This document shows, one piece after another, positions 1 through 11,622 of a stretch of DNA of 64,000 nt. The translations under genes and the position numbers were made by a program. Positions within the stretch are counted from its first letter, which is position 1, and the number at the start of each line of letters is the position of its first letter. This DNA comes from Aurantiochytrium sp. KH105 (taxonomy: Eukaryota > Sar > Bigyra > Thraustochytrida > Thraustochytriidae). The stretch spans positions 140,439 to 204,438 of the forward strand of contig BGKB01000146.1 of assembly GCA_003116975.1 (NCBI GenBank). Direction: 5' to 3'. The notes under the pieces were generated by a model. It had not been told where the DNA came from. It was given only the letters and a program-made list of their open reading frames with translations, and made no database searches.

Positions 1-2213
1 GACAAAGTGTAAGGCCGACCCTCGAAGGCGGCGCGAAAGTCCCGCAGAGAGATGGCCTCATCATAAAGATAACTGTGCATGACGCGATGCGGGCATTGCG
101 CAAGCTTGGCAAGAATTCCCGTGAGAAGAAGATTTTCCTCGAGCGAGCTATCTAGCATACGCTCCAGTTTATTCAGGACAACGCTCAAAAATAGACCTTC
201 CACAAAAGCTGCTTTTCCCGTCGTCTGTCCGGAATCACGCTCCTTTGAAGGTGCCTCGGCCGCAGATGCAGCGGCTCCGCGCTTTGACTTTTTCTGTGGA
301 GAACACGAGCGTGCCTGCTCACTGCACACAGGAGAGGTGTAAGCGGCGAGACGCGCCGCAGCACACGTCTGTTCGTCCGTAAGATACGTCTCAAAGGTCA
401 CGAGATCCTTCCGCTCCTGGTTCGAGATTGCCTTCAGCTTGCGCTCGGAACTGATGACGGGTGGTTTTGGAGAGCCTGGGTATTTGTCGAGAAAGTCGAC
501 AGCGTTTCCTGCAGATGCAGTTCGCACCCTACGCGACAATTTGGTTGGCTTTCGTGGCGGAGTGCGTAAAGGGTTGAGGGGAGGCATAGTGCCTTCTGGG
601 GCGCCTTCGAGGTGCAAGCCGCCATAGAGTTGGCGAAGCACAAGACTGTGCAAGATGCGTGCGTCATTGAGATCAAGAAGGGCAGAAAAAAGCTTGAGAG
701 CGGCCATCGAGACTTGCGGGGACATGGAGTCGATGCGAACGAGGAGTTCCGTTTGCAGGCGCGCCGTTTCCTGCGCGTCAGCCTGCTCAAGTTTGTCATT
801 CTCTTGATCAAGAGTGCGCATGTCGGGTTCGAGCGCAGGGGAGATGAGCATGGACACGAGGTTCCACTGCAGTGGGCCGTGGCGAGCGGTTCCAGAGCCA
901 GACTCTGCTGCACTCTCTAGTAAAACGCAGACGGCGAGCATGGCGTCACGTGCCATCTCTTCGTGGGTCTCGAGCAAAGCGGCGCGCAGGGGCCCGGTCA
1001 AGAAGGACTCGGTGATTTCCCGGACGAGAGCTCGAGGCAGAAGCTCTATCGCTTCGTTTCCCTCGGCGTCAGCCTTCATACTTTTCATGGTGGAACTCTT
1101 GCCATTCAGATGAAGATCGGCGCCCACGCCGACGTCATCATTATCATCGTCAGTATCCTCCTCGCCGACGCTGTCTTCGTCGTGGGAGGCATTCAGGTCA
1201 ATGCTGGTGAAGACACCCGGAGTTGACAAAGCGAGCGCAAATTTCCAGCGCATGGCGAGAACACGATCAGCTTCCTGCACAAGGTCAGGCTTGTACAGAT
1301 CATCAAGGTGCGCCGCACCTGGGCTTGAGGATGCTTGCGTACCTTGGAGCGAGCCTTGCGAGGAGTTTTGGGCGCGGCGAGCGTCAACGGCAGACTGAAA
1401 GGCCTGAAGAAGACTTTGCGCCACGCGCTTGCAAAAGAGTGTCTGGTCCACAATGTACTTGTGCAACATTGGGTCAAAAATAGATGACACGCAAAGCATG
1501 GCGTACCTTGCGCGCTCCCCCGTATCATTATCGGCGGCAATATGAGGCAATAGGGCGTCAAAGAGCTCGAGCTTGAGGGAACCTTGCTTTCCAGGTGCAT
1601 AGAAGAATTGAAGCTGACTTGGATCCGCCCGCATTTTGAGCCAGAGCGTGCGAAGCAAGGATACGAGTCTTTCTTGTGCGTCGGGCGCGCCGACCTCTGC
1701 ACTGACGCGAATAAGCTGGCAGAGAGGCGCGTGCGCCGTCTTGTATGGCAGGAGCGGGTGCCTCAATTTATCAAAGAGTCTCGTTAGTGTGATAAGAATG
1801 AGTGGCATCATGCCATTGGGCCTGTCGGCAAGACCTTTGGCGCAGAGGTCGATAAAGACACGATTTTCGAGCGTGTACTCGAGACAAGCTCGGAGCGGGC
1901 CAATGTGTTGGCCTCCGAGATCGTCGGAGGGGGAGCTTGATTCGTCCTGCATGACGCCACGGTTCGAGTCGCGAATGAGTCCGAGATCCTCTCGCACGAG
2001 CAAGGTTACCATGGCATCAAGATTGGCGGGAATGCTCGTCTTGAGAAGCAGACCTGGGTCGTCGAGGTCATAATTTGCCTGCAAAACCCTCGCATGTTCT
2101 TCAGTGACCTCGTCCCAGAGATCTTTGAAGACTTCGACTGCCGGTCTCGACTCAGCGGGCGCCGCCACCTTTTGCGCAAAGTCCTTGACGCCTTTTCTTA
2201 GTTTGGCGAACAT
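1..2213 (-). CDS. FHIP-family (FTS and Hook-interacting protein / FAM160, RAI16-like) protein, C-terminus off the left edge
   Basis: An open frame runs from an ATG (complement of 2211-2213) leftward past base 1 with no stop: 737 codons visible. The protein starts MFAKLRKGVKDF. It carries blocks typical of FHIP proteins: a segment on a heavily leucine-rich helical repeat (RHPLLPYKTAHAPLCQLI), LKLELFDALLPHIAADNDTG, a HKYIVDQTLFCKRVAQSLL block, and a late FLSVVLNKLERMLD...NLLLTGILAKLAQCPHRVM block. The last block is the hallmark FHIP C-terminal motif. In animals FHIP links the FTS-Hook complex, and through it dynein, to Rab5 early endosomes. An acidic low-complexity insert and a Ser/Pro linker separate the N- and C-terminal conserved halves, as in the family. 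The gene diverges from the poly-Q gene on the other side. Family assignment is from remembered motifs; the cargo role here is inferred. Confidence 0.8.
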   Translation of the reverse strand, partial: MFAKLRKGVKDFAQKVAAPAESRPAVEVFKDLWDEVTEEHARVLQANYDLDDPGLLLKTSIPANLDAMVTLLVREDLGLIRDSNRGVMQDESSSPSDDLGGQHIGPLRACLEYTLENRVFIDLCAKGLADRPNGMMPLILITLTRLFDKLRHPLLPYKTAHAPLCQLIRVSAEVGAPDAQERLVSLLRTLWLKMRADPSQLQFFYAPGKQGSLKLELFDALLPHIAADNDTGERARYAMLCVSSIFDPMLHKYIVDQTLFCKRVAQSLLQAFQSAVDARRAQNSSQGSLQGTQASSSPGAAHLDDLYKPDLVQEADRVLAMRWKFALALSTPGVFTSIDLNASHDEDSVGEEDTDDDNDDVGVGADLHLNGKSSTMKSMKADAEGNEAIELLPRALVREITESFLTGPLRAALLETHEEMARDAMLAVCVLLESAAESGSGTARHGPLQWNLVSMLISPALEPDMRTLDQENDKLEQADAQETARLQTELLVRIDSMSPQVSMAALKLFSALLDLNDARILHSLVLRQLYGGLHLEGAPEGTMPPLNPLRTPPRKPTKLSRRVRTASAGNAVDFLDKYPGSPKPPVISSERKLKAISNQERKDLVTFETYLTDEQTCAAARLAAYTSPVCSEQARSCSPQKKSKRGAAASAAEAPSKERDSGQTTGKAAFVEGLFLSVVLNKLERMLDSSLEENLLLTGILAKLAQCPHRVMHSYLYDEAISLRDFRAAFEGRPYTL

Positions 2214-2674
2214 CCTGGCCTCCTACGGATCCTGACTTTTTCGCTGGCAGACACCCGCACGAATGAATGCAGGCAAGAAAGCAATCGATCGAAGTAAGCG
2301 AGCAAGCAAGAAAACACACGCACGCACGCAAGCGCGCGTGGAAGCACACGCTTTGCAACGCGCAGCCGCGTGTTCGTCGCGTGCTCGGCTGACGAGCAGG
2401 CAATCTCTACTGCGCTCGGCGTGTGTTCGACAGCGCTCTGGCCAGCCTGCCTCTGGCTGCCTCCGGCTGCCTGCCTGCCTGCCAGGAAGCGTGCGAGGCC
2501 ACGCGACGCAGACGTCCTTTCCCCGCCGGTCTGCGTGCGGCGCCCGTCCGCGCCAGGCCGTCCGCGTGCGCGGAGACGGCTTCGAGGCCGAGCCAGAGGC
2601 GGGTTTGATCGCGAGCGCCCCGAGCCTGAGCAGGCGGAGAGAGAAGATGGTTGATTTGAATTTGAACCACGTGG

Positions 2675-2841
<167 letters not shown>

Positions 2842-2845
2842 GTTG

Positions 2846-2885
2846 ATTTGAAATTTGAAATTTGAATTTGAATTTGAATTTGAAT
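2846..2885. repeat. TTTGAA hexamer array next to the TTTC tract
   Basis: About six imperfect copies of TTTGAA follow the TTTC microsatellite directly. A shorter two-copy version lies on its left side at 2653-2666. Confidence 0.85.
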
Positions 2886-3146
2886 AATGGGGCAAAACTT
2901 TCCTTCGGCCAGCTTGGTTTGTTTGTTTGTCTGGCGAGGCAAATCTATCTTGGCTCGCGGCGGCGCGGCGGCGCGGCGAGCGAGCGGAGCGCGCGAAGGC
3001 CCGGCGGCGGCGAGCGAGCGGGAGGCGGCGGCCGGCCGCGCGGCGATCTCCGTCCCCCCTCCCCTTCCCCCTCCCTCCCTCCCTCCGCGAGCCGCGGCCT
3101 CCCCGCCACCTTTGAGGAAAGGGCGGGAAGGCGGATCATTGGCGCC

Positions 3147-6100
3147 ATGAGCGGCGAGCAGAAGACGGCGCGCGAGGACGGCGAGAAGGGCGGCGCGCAG
3201 GAGGGCCGCGGCGGCAGCGGCGCGGAGGGAAGCCATACGGAGGACGCGGCGGCGGCAGCGGCGGCCTCGCTTATGTCGCAGCTGTCGCAGCAGGCCGCGC
3301 AGGGAGACGCGGCCGAGCGCAGCGGCGAGGGCACAGGCAACGGCAGCTCCGGCCTCGCGGCGCTGCAAAGCCTAATCGGGCGCAGCGCAGGGTCGATGGG
3401 CCAGGGCCAGGCCGCCAGGAGCGGGACAGATGCTTCTTCGTTCGGACAAGGTCTCGGCGGCGCCAATCTTAGCAACCCCTCTGCGGACGCGAGGCAGACG
3501 CTCAGCTCGCTGCTGATGCAAAACGTCAAGAACGCCTCCAACGAGGGATCGGCCGAGGTTGAATCACTTCTAAAGGCGATGAACGCCGGGAACATGTCGT
3601 CTTCGTCTTCCTCGTCGTCTTCCTCGTCTTCCTCTTCCTCCTCGTCTTCGACATCAGGAGCTGGAGCAGCAACAGCTGCAAAGCCATCGGGTGCTTCGAA
3701 CATTTCGCAAGAGGATACATCTGGGCGTTCCCGCAAGGCGAGTGAAGATGCAACATCGGCGCTTCAAGCACTCGCAAATTCGGCGGCAGCTAAACCAAGT
3801 AATGCTGGTCTAGCTGCTCTCTCGGACCTCGTCGCGCATGCTGGAGGATCAGTTTCTTCTTCGTCAGGCACGACCGATCCTTCTTCTTCTTCTTCTTCGT
3901 CTGCTTCTTCGTCTGCTTCTTCGTCTGCTTCTTCGTCTGTACCTCCTCCTCTACCTCCGCCCCCTCCTCCCCCACTTCCAAGCTCCAGTTCTGGCGCTTC
4001 ATCTGAACCGGGGTCAAGCGATGGATTGTCGGCTGCTTCGAAGCTTGCGGCACTTGGACAGAGCGCTCAGCTTGCTGGAACAGGAGCATCAGTGGACGCT
4101 CAGAATGCGAATAATGAGGCTGCGTCGAGTGGTCTTGCAAGCCTTGCCAAGCTCATTGGGGCCGATGCTTCGGGACCATCGAACCCGTCAGGAAACGCTG
4201 GCGCCGATGGTAACGAGCCCCCGGCGGCTTTGGCAAATCTCGTCAAGCTTATTGGCGCCCAGGACGCGTCATCGCAGGCGGCTACGAACGCAACAAGATC
4301 TAGCGAGGCTTCAAAGACGACGCAAGACCCAGGAGTGAGTGAGAGTATGGCAAACCTCGCGTCAATGTTGGCATCACAGGCTCAGCAATCGCGACAAAAC
4401 GCAGAGGTAACTGCCAAAAAGCCCGACGCAAACAGCGTGGCGAGCGAAAAGATTTCGTCTCAGGAAGACGACAAACGTGAGAAAATTGCACCTTTAGGAG
4501 AAGAAACTGCGCGATCTCGAGGCGACGAAGGGAAAGAGAAGGCCGAAACGAAGAAGAAGGGAAGCGAGGATATGAAGAAAGACGCTGCAAACAAAGCTAA
4601 GTCGAATACCGGTTTGGCCGTATCTGGCCTTGAAAAGAAGTCGACCGCAGCTGATTCTCGAGCCAAATCTCCAGCTGCATCGTCAAAGGGTACGGAAGGC
4701 GCCTCATCGCACGCCAAGGACGAAGATGGTGATGCAGCCATGAAGGATGCGACGCAGCGCGAAAGCAAGAATGAAGTGGATCATGCTACGAGCGCGAGAA
4801 GCACAGCGAGCAAAGAAAAGGGTAAAAGAAGTGAAATGGACACAGCTGGTTCAAAGTCAGAAGAAGCAGCCCCGAAGCAGCCCTCGGTAAGCGTGGAGAA
4901 AACGCCAAAGAAGGAGGCAAAAGGCGCAACTGCGAGGCAAGGGACGCCATCACCGACGCCGCAAGCTCCGTCTTCCCAGAATAAAGACAAGGTCCCCGGG
5001 CTGCTTGGCAAAAAGGATCTCGACGATTTACCGCGAAAGCTGAACAAACGGTCGGCCAAGATCAGGAGATTGGACATGAATGACCTCTTGACACCGAAAA
5101 AGCCCAAAGTAGATCTCGCAGCAAGTGCAGGACCAGGTACGGCAGAGAAGAAGACACCGGTGGCGGGCGAAAAGGGTCCGCTGCGAGCTGGAAGGACTGG
5201 CGCCAAAGAGCCGCCGCTCAACTCTTCAAGCCCTACTCCTTTGTCTGATCACAGAGAGAAGACTGAGGATGCTTTGCATGGTGATGCGCTGCGCAATGGT
5301 GCCGCAGACTCGCTCGAGAAGAAAAAGAAGAAGAAGAAGAAGCGAAAGCGGAATCTGATGGAAGCCGAGGGAGGTGGTGAAGAGAAAAAGGAAGAGGAGG
5401 GCGTTGACCCTAGTCGGTCGCCGACTTCATCGCCAGCTGAAGCTCCCGTGAAGGCAGAGTTCAGAGCCGAATCCACGGGAGTCAATGTGACGGCTGTGCC
5501 GGCGCCTGCGCCTGCGTCTGCGCCTGCAGAATCATCTCCGGCGCAAACTCCAGCTTCAACTCCAGCCCCAAGTCCAGTTCCAACTCCGGCACCAACAACA
5601 ATGCGCTCCATCAAGGGCGAGGTACCCGTTGTGAAACCGGCGCCCAAATCCAAAGATCCAGCAGGCGTGCCACTGACGCCCCAGGAATGCGCAGAAGATA
5701 AGCGCGCTTGGGACGTCCGCACGCTCAAGGACAAGGTTTTCGAGTCTTCATGGGTGAATGACGCAGTGAAATCTTGGTTCACTCTCAAGCGGACGTGGCG
5801 TCTTTTGGCAGTCGAGGATGCAGAAAAGGCCGCAGGCGCGTTTTTCTTGCCTGTTTCGCATCCTTTGGTGTCAGATGAGGACCGTGCAATGTATTACGCC
5901 GTGACGGGGCGTCGTTCCAAACTGGAACGGCTTGTCAAGGCACGACGAAACGCGGGCTCGCCTCTTCTCGAGCGAAAAGGTCTCTTTGATTTGAGCGGAG
6001 CATTTAACTACCTCAAGGACGTGATCATGCCGGATGTGGAAAAACAAGCAAAAAAGAATGGCACGACGATTGTAGAAGCTGCCAAGACCAAGCTTGCGGC

Positions 6101-6418
6101 TCTGATTGAAAATCCGGCCAAGGCGGCTCCAGATGTGGTGGTAATGGACTCGCAGCTTGATGGCCCGGGCGCGCGGGGTGCGCGGGGCGCGGGCGCAAAA
6201 CGCAAACGAAATTCGCAGGCGGGCCGCGTCATGGCGCAGCAGCAGGAGCAGCTTCGCCAGCGGCGGCTCCTGCAACAACAACAAGAAAAGGAAAAGGAAA
6301 TGCGCGAGCGACTTGCTCAGGAAGAACATCAAAAGCAGCAGCAACAGCAACAACAACAGCAACAACAGCAACAACAAGTGCAGCAGGAGCAGGAGCAGCA
6401 ACATCGGCTGCTTCTTCA

Positions 6419-6472
<54 letters not shown>

Positions 6473-7092
6473 GAAGCTTCTTCGGCAGCAGCAGCAACAG
6501 CAAGCTCTTGAAGAGCAGCAAAAACGCCAAGACCAACGGTTTTCACAAAAGGGCGGCCGCAAGGCAGCAAACAAACAAGGAACTCAGAATCGCACGGGCA
6601 ATGGTTCTAGCCAGCGGGCGTTGAGTCGGAAGGAGCAGGAAGAGATGGCGCTTGACATACAGCGAAAACAGTTGGCGCTGAGCAAAATTTCGCCCCAGGA
6701 TCTGAAGCTTCTCTATGAGCAGCACGAGAAGGGATTGTTGAGCCCAGAAAATGAGGCAATTTTTGAGCAGATTATCGAATTTCAGAGACAGCAGCAGCAG
6801 CAGCAGCAACAGCAGCAACAGCAGCAGCAGCAGGGTTTTAACTACCTGGAGCAGAATTTCGCCAAACTCCCGAACATGAATATGGCGGAGTTGGATCAGT
6901 TTGAGCAAACGCTTGTGCAGCAACTAGAGCTTACGCAGCAGGGGATCCAGCAGCTCACTGCATGGATGAGCGCCACACCCTTGTCCGCTGAGGATCGAAA
7001 GCAGGTGGACGAGGAAGTGGAGAAGAGAAGGAACCTGGTGACCTTGTTCATTCCTCAAATGTATGCTCAAGTAAGACACCACAAGGCTCGTC

Positions 7093-7129
<37 letters not shown>

Positions 7130-7133
7130 ATAG
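3147..7133 (+). CDS. Large poly-Gln / low-complexity, probably nuclear protein of unknown function
   Basis: 1,328 residues from the first in-frame ATG (3147, context GGCGCCATGAGC); stop TAG at 7131. The N-terminal half is Ser/Ala/Gly rich, with a repeated A-L-x-x-L-x-x-L-I-G motif (for example ALQSLIG, SLAKLIG, NLVKLIG). Then come Lys/Glu-rich stretches, a nine-Lys basic tract followed by RKR (a likely nuclear localisation signal) and a Pro/Ala-rich linker. The only segment that looks folded is about residues 840-990 (RAWDVRTLKDKVFESSWV, then SAFNYLKDVIMP-like helices). The C-terminal third contains four long Gln tracts coded by mixed CAG/CAA, separated by helical segments such as LSKISPQDLKLLYEQHEKG. 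This layout resembles Mediator- or chromatin-associated coactivators, but I recognise no named domain. The gene is convergent with the 7822-8865 gene. Confidence 0.75.
6337..6473 (+). repeat. CAG/CAA-rich poly-Gln tracts
   Basis: Two long mixed CAG/CAA runs, separated by a short non-Gln stretch, lie inside the poly-Q gene. Two more occur at about 6790-6833 and 7096-7128, the last ending at the stop codon. The antisense frames read as long poly-Leu and are not genes. Confidence 0.9.
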
Positions 7134-7821
7134 TGGTGTGGTCATCTCAAAAAAAATAAAAAATAAAAATTGAATGCAAAATTCTTGGTGATTGTTTTCA
7201 GTTCCTTGGCGAAGGAAAATAGTTGCAAGAAATGATATCTCTGTCGAAGTGGCAGTGCAATGTAATGTAATGCAATGCGAGAAGACTCATCGCGAGAATG
7301 GATTCGAAGTCCTGGAAAGCCGATCATGACGCAGACTTTAAAGGATTTTTGTGGATGGCACGGGAAAGAAGAGGAGGTTTGATCCGAGGGTGGACTACAA
7401 CTGTGATTTTCTGCTTTTCATTTCGATTGAACATACATTTCTCTTCAGATGGGGGTAGAAATAGTGAATTTCTGCTGCAGTCTTGAAAACTTCAGGCCTC
7501 ACTTGTGCCTTTAAACTTGTTGTGCTTCCTTCTTTGTGGCGCTATCTACTTTGAAGCAAAAAATAAAAACTGTGGTGTGGGGCGGTGTTCTTCAATTAGT
7601 CACTTGTCGGTCGGTCGGTCGATTGATCGACTTACTGTGCGGGCGATAAAAAGTACAGAACACAAACAAATTGCTTGATGGTATTCTTATCCTAGTTTCA
7701 AATAAGAGCAAGCCGGAAAGAAGCACATCTGTACATCAAGACCCTACACCAAGCCAGCGTGAGAACGCTAGGTCTCAATTATGCTTGGATGGTCGGGAGC
7801 AGAATAGTAATGATCACGAAA
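7134..7821. other. Convergent intergenic region
   Basis: Stop codons of the two flanking genes face each other across this AT-richer gap. A/T-rich, AATAAA-like stretches occur at 7149-7172 and near 7557-7567, where 3' ends and polyadenylation are expected. A GTCG repeat (7606-7620) merges into GATTGATCGAC. No gene is visible. Confidence 0.5.
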
Positions 7822-8865
7822 TCAGCGCGCCGCAAGAATCTGTTGCGGCTGATGTTGCTGCTGCTGTTGCTGTTGCTGGACCGCGACGTCTTTGTGCGCG
7901 GTCTTTGCCTCATCATCAGAGGGGTCATGAATGTGTACGTTGCGCAGGTTTGAGACCTCCTTGGCCAGAGGATCGGAACTATCGTCAAGCTCGCTCTCAC
8001 GAAGGTCGAAAAAGTTGTTCACTCGCTGTTCCTGATCTTCTTGGCACTGGTCTCGAGGGCAGGTGTCGACGCTATCTTCATCGCGGGCATCGTAGTCGTC
8101 GTCTTCCTCTCCTTCCGAAGAGGACGAGGTGCTGTCGCGAGGCGAGGTATCGGAGATGGTGAATCGGAGCGCGGAGACGCGCTCTGCCTCGGCCACGACG
8201 CGCTGAAGGCTAACCAGATAGGGGTGGTGAAAGATGGAGACCTTCATGCCACGGCCGCCTCCATGCAAAAGGACGGGCACGCCCTCGTCCTCGGACTTGG
8301 ACTGCTCAACAATGCGCAGACACAGGTCGTCGAGGAGTTCGCGCACACCGCCGATGAGCTGCGCGTCCATGCCGATGAGACGCACGACGTCAACGGAGGA
8401 GAACTTTTGGCCAAGCACAAAGAACTGGTGGAGGAGTTCATCTGTAAAGTGCCGTTCCCTGCGGAGGCCCATCCATGTCTTTGTACCTTCCGCGAAGCAG
8501 ATGGACTTGGACTTGCGGACTGTTTGAGCGTCTTCGAGTCGAGACTCGCGGTTGTAGACGGGCGGCGCCGCAGCAGTCATTGGGGCAGCTGCTTCGACTC
8601 CGGCGGCGGATTCTCGGACTGGGTCCTTGGCGGCCGTCTTCTTGGTCTTTTTCACGTTTTCCTTGCTCGCGTTGTTGCTGTTGTTGTTATTGCTGTTGGT
8701 CTTTGTGTGCTTTTGTTGCGACTGCGCGGCGTCGGTCTCGACCTTGGGTAGCCCGCAGCTCACGGCCTGGCGCTTGCGGGTCTCCAGCTCGAAGGGAATG
8801 CCGCGGCCAAAGCTGCGCTTCACGCGTTTCACGCTGCCTTCGTAGCCCAATTTGCGCGCGAACAT
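7822..8865 (-). CDS. Uncharacterised protein, basic N-terminus and acidic/Gln-rich tail
   Basis: 347 residues from the ATG at 8863-8865 (MFARKLGYEGSVKRVKRSFG). The open frame continues upstream but reads an AAGC-repeat, GC-rich sequence that looks like 5' UTR. The first 80 residues are basic and then Asn/Lys/Ala rich. About residues 115-235 look folded: ICFAEGTKTWMGLRRERHF, then HQFFVLGQKFSSVDVVRLIG and a VPVLLHGGGRGMKVSIFHH segment. The tail has Ser/acidic clusters (SSSSEGEEDDDYDARDED) and a final Gln run before the stop. I do not recognise the family. The 180-residue middle region keeps regular hydrophobic spacing and so is likely a real domain. Confidence 0.65.
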   Translation of the reverse strand: MFARKLGYEGSVKRVKRSFGRGIPFELETRKRQAVSCGLPKVETDAAQSQQKHTKTNSNNNNSNNASKENVKKTKKTAAKDPVRESAAGVEAAAPMTAAAPPVYNRESRLEDAQTVRKSKSICFAEGTKTWMGLRRERHFTDELLHQFFVLGQKFSSVDVVRLIGMDAQLIGGVRELLDDLCLRIVEQSKSEDEGVPVLLHGGGRGMKVSIFHHPYLVSLQRVVAEAERVSALRFTISDTSPRDSTSSSSEGEEDDDYDARDEDSVDTCPRDQCQEDQEQRVNNFFDLRESELDDSSDPLAKEVSNLRNVHIHDPSDDEAKTAHKDVAVQQQQQQQQHQPQQILAAR

Positions 8866-11622
8866 CTCGCGAGGGCGGGGCCTTGCGAGCGGGGGTTCTT
8901 GGCTTGACTGGCTGCTTGGATTCGATCTGCGCTCGCAGGCTTGCTTGCTTGCTTGCTCGCTCGGCAGATAGAGAGAGCCAGGGTGCGTGAGCTGCGCCCC
9001 ACCGGACCTCGCCGTTGAGGCGGTTTCGCCCCTCGACGCCTCGGGGGGCCGAGCACGAAGAGCGCGAGGAGCACGCGCACGTGCCCGCGTTGCCTGCCTG
9101 CCTCCGCCGCGCTGCGAGGGCGAGCGGGGTCGGGACGAGGGGAGAGAGGAGGCGGCGCGCGGGAAAGGCCTCTCGCGGCTGGCTGCTCGGGCGAGGGATG
9201 GAGAGGAAGAGGGAAGGAAGAAGTCAGGGAGGGAGGTCTGTGCGGCTCGCAGGCGAGCGGAGGCTGTGACGAGGCTGCTGTGCTGCGCCTGCGACCGCTT
9301 CTCGCCGGACGCGCTGGCTGGCCACGCGCGGACGCTGCCGCAGAGGTCTTGCGGACTTGTCTGCTCTGCTCTGCTCTGCTCTGCTCTGCTCTGCTTTGGA
9401 GGCCGCCCAAAGCGCGTGCTCAGCGTCGAGGCTCGGCTCCCCAATCACTCACGCCCTCACCCACCCACGCACGCCAAAACGGCCTCTGCTCCTCGGCAGG
9501 CGAGCACGTTGCCAGTCTGCGCCGTGGCGTCTCCTCGCGTCGCGTCCTGATCGCGCGGACCGGGCTCGCGCGGGGCCTGGGCTGGCGGGCGGGCGGGCGC
9601 GGCGCGGCGTGGCTGGCTCGTGCTCTGCTTTGGCGCTCTGCCGGTGGCCGCCCATACTCGCTCTCTGCTCGTCTCTCCCCTCCTTCCTCTCTCTCTGAGG
9701 CGCCGCTCGATCGGCGCGGCCTGGCCGGCGCCCAGACTCGCGGCGTGCTCCCCTGGGCGCGGGCGGCGAGGGGGACCCTGCGCGAGTCGCGGCGCGGCGC
9801 GGCGGCGCGGGGCCGGCGGCGCAATAGTGGCCGCGGGCGGGCGAGGCCGCGCGGAGACGCGGAGTGCCCCCGTACGGGCACCTGCCGCGGCGCGTGCAGG
9901 GGCAGCCTGCGCGTCTACCGCCGGGCACGCGCTGCACGCACCGCGCGGGAAGAGCAAGGCCTTCAAGGGGAGAAGCGCGTGCGATGCGAGCGGCCCCGAC
10001 ATGTGCCGCTGCTTGCTTGCTTAGGCTGGTTGTGCTGGCCGCCGCGCCGCGCGTGCCGCCTGCGCCGGCGCATGCCCGGCAGACGCTCCCTCGCCGCCCC
10101 GGCACGCGCGGCCGGCAGGCGAGGGACTTGCGGAGCCACAGAGGCAGTTTGGCGGCCCGGCTGAATACTTTTTTTATTTATACTACAGATGCCAGGTGCC
10201 CGGGGTGTGTACTTCCGTTCTGTTCCGTTTTAGGAGGGAACGGGGCTGAAGAGATTGCTGGATGCCCCCCAGCGGGGAGAGGTGACAGGGGCGCGAGGGG
10301 GGCGCGAGGGGGCATCGGGGAGAGAGGGTCGAAGTGAGCGCGTGCACGCGCTGCTGCACTCACTGCACTGCTCGCTATCATTGCACCGCATCGCATCGCA
10401 TCGCATCCCGTCGCTTCGCATCGCTCGCTCTCGCTCTCGCTCTCCGCTGCCGCGTGGAGTCGAGGCGAGGCGACGCGAGTCGAGGCGGAGCACGTCGCGG
10501 AAAGTGCCTTCTGCGAGGCCTCTTCCTGCGAGCAACTCCAGCTGCGCGGACGCTCGGAACGATCGAGGCCGGCCCGAGAAATAGGCCCTCGCTCCCTCTC
10601 TCCCGCTCGCGCCGGGTATATCGCGGGCTAGCCAGCAGCAGCGGAAGCAGCCACGCCGCCGCAGCAGCGGCAGCAGCCAGGAAGCACCTGGATGAGCAGG
10701 GAGTGAGGCGTGCTACTACACCCGCCATCACGCGAACTTGGCACGGATGGTTGAAGTCGCGCGCTTATTCACTTCACTTCACTTCACTTCACTGTCAATC
10801 AAGTTGCTTCTGGCTGGCATGGTGGCTGGCAGGCTGCGCCGCGCAGCTCTTGATGGAGTTGACACGTGAATCCTAGTCGCAGGTGCTGGCTGGCTGGTGG
10901 CCATTGGGCGCGCGGCTGGTTGGCTGGCTGGTTGGCCATGGCCATCGGTTGCGGCGGGTCGTCGACAGCGCGCGCAGTGCAGCGGCGTGTGAGGCCTTTA
11001 CACTGCGCGTGCAGGTCCTGGCTCGCAGCACGAGCAGCTTGACGGGCACTGTGCGCGCACAGGAAAAAGTACTATACCTACTATACCTGGGCGCTCGCGG
11101 AGGCCGCTGGCCGAGGCGCGTGTCCGTTCTTCACCCTTTCGGGGTGGGGTGGGGAGGGGAGTGAGTGGGCTTGGTCGTGCAATGCGATCGGCGACAACGT
11201 TTGGCTGCCACCACTGGCCACGGACATGTGATCGCTCTTCTCGGAGTTTATGAAAAATAAAGATCGAAAATTGTTGGTGTTTTTTTGGGGAGGTTGATAT
11301 ACGTGGTTGGAATGGTGTGCGCCTTGCTTGCCAGCCTACAGCGTCCTTGAATCAATGACGATAATGATGATGTGAATGGCATGGACGAACAGAACATGCT
11401 TGCTCAAGGACCAATATCCTCCGGTAGGATCTTCCCTTGCCTTGCACTCGCCAAACGACGACGTCGTCACTTGCAACAGCAGCAGCAGCAGCAGCAGCCA
11501 AGAGCTGCTGCATCAGCAGATTGAATTGCATCGTTTTTCGTGTGTTGCGTCGTGTCGAAGGCCCGAGTCGTCCTTGGCTGGCTGGCGAGAGAAAGAAGGA
11601 AAAGGAAGCAGTTTTGTTCTGC
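8866..11622. other. 2.76-kb GC-rich intergenic region, no supported gene
   Basis: Many long frames are open on both strands, but they are Arg/Ala/Pro-rich, overlap one another antisense and carry no recognisable motif, as expected from very GC-rich DNA. Visible structure: an AAGC/GAGC tract just upstream of the 8865 start, a TGCTC pentanucleotide run (9361-9395), GCATC copies (about 10387-10408), TTCAC copies (about 10767-10792) and two tandem 9-mers ACTATACCT near 11071-11088. The last part (11220-11350) is AT-richer and lies 3' of the PDCD4-like gene. Confidence 0.5.
9361..9395. repeat. (CTGCT)n pentanucleotide tract, copy 1 of 3 in the window
   Basis: Seven perfect copies. The same unit recurs at 49852-49874 (as AGCAG) and 50629-50659. 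Confidence 0.9.

Noticed and set aside
5871..6923. Minus-strand poly-Leu frames
   Set aside because: Antisense of the CAG/CAA poly-Gln tracts in the poly-Q gene.
9280..10164. 294-codon plus-strand frame and several overlapping minus-strand frames
   Set aside because: Arg/Ala/Pro composition, open on both strands at once, no motif; expected in very GC-rich DNA.
8866..11622. tRNA, 5S rRNA or snRNA gene in the long gaps
   Set aside because: I looked by eye for a B-box-like GGTTCGANTCC and for U6 and 5S core strings in all gaps and found none. A covariance search could still find one.
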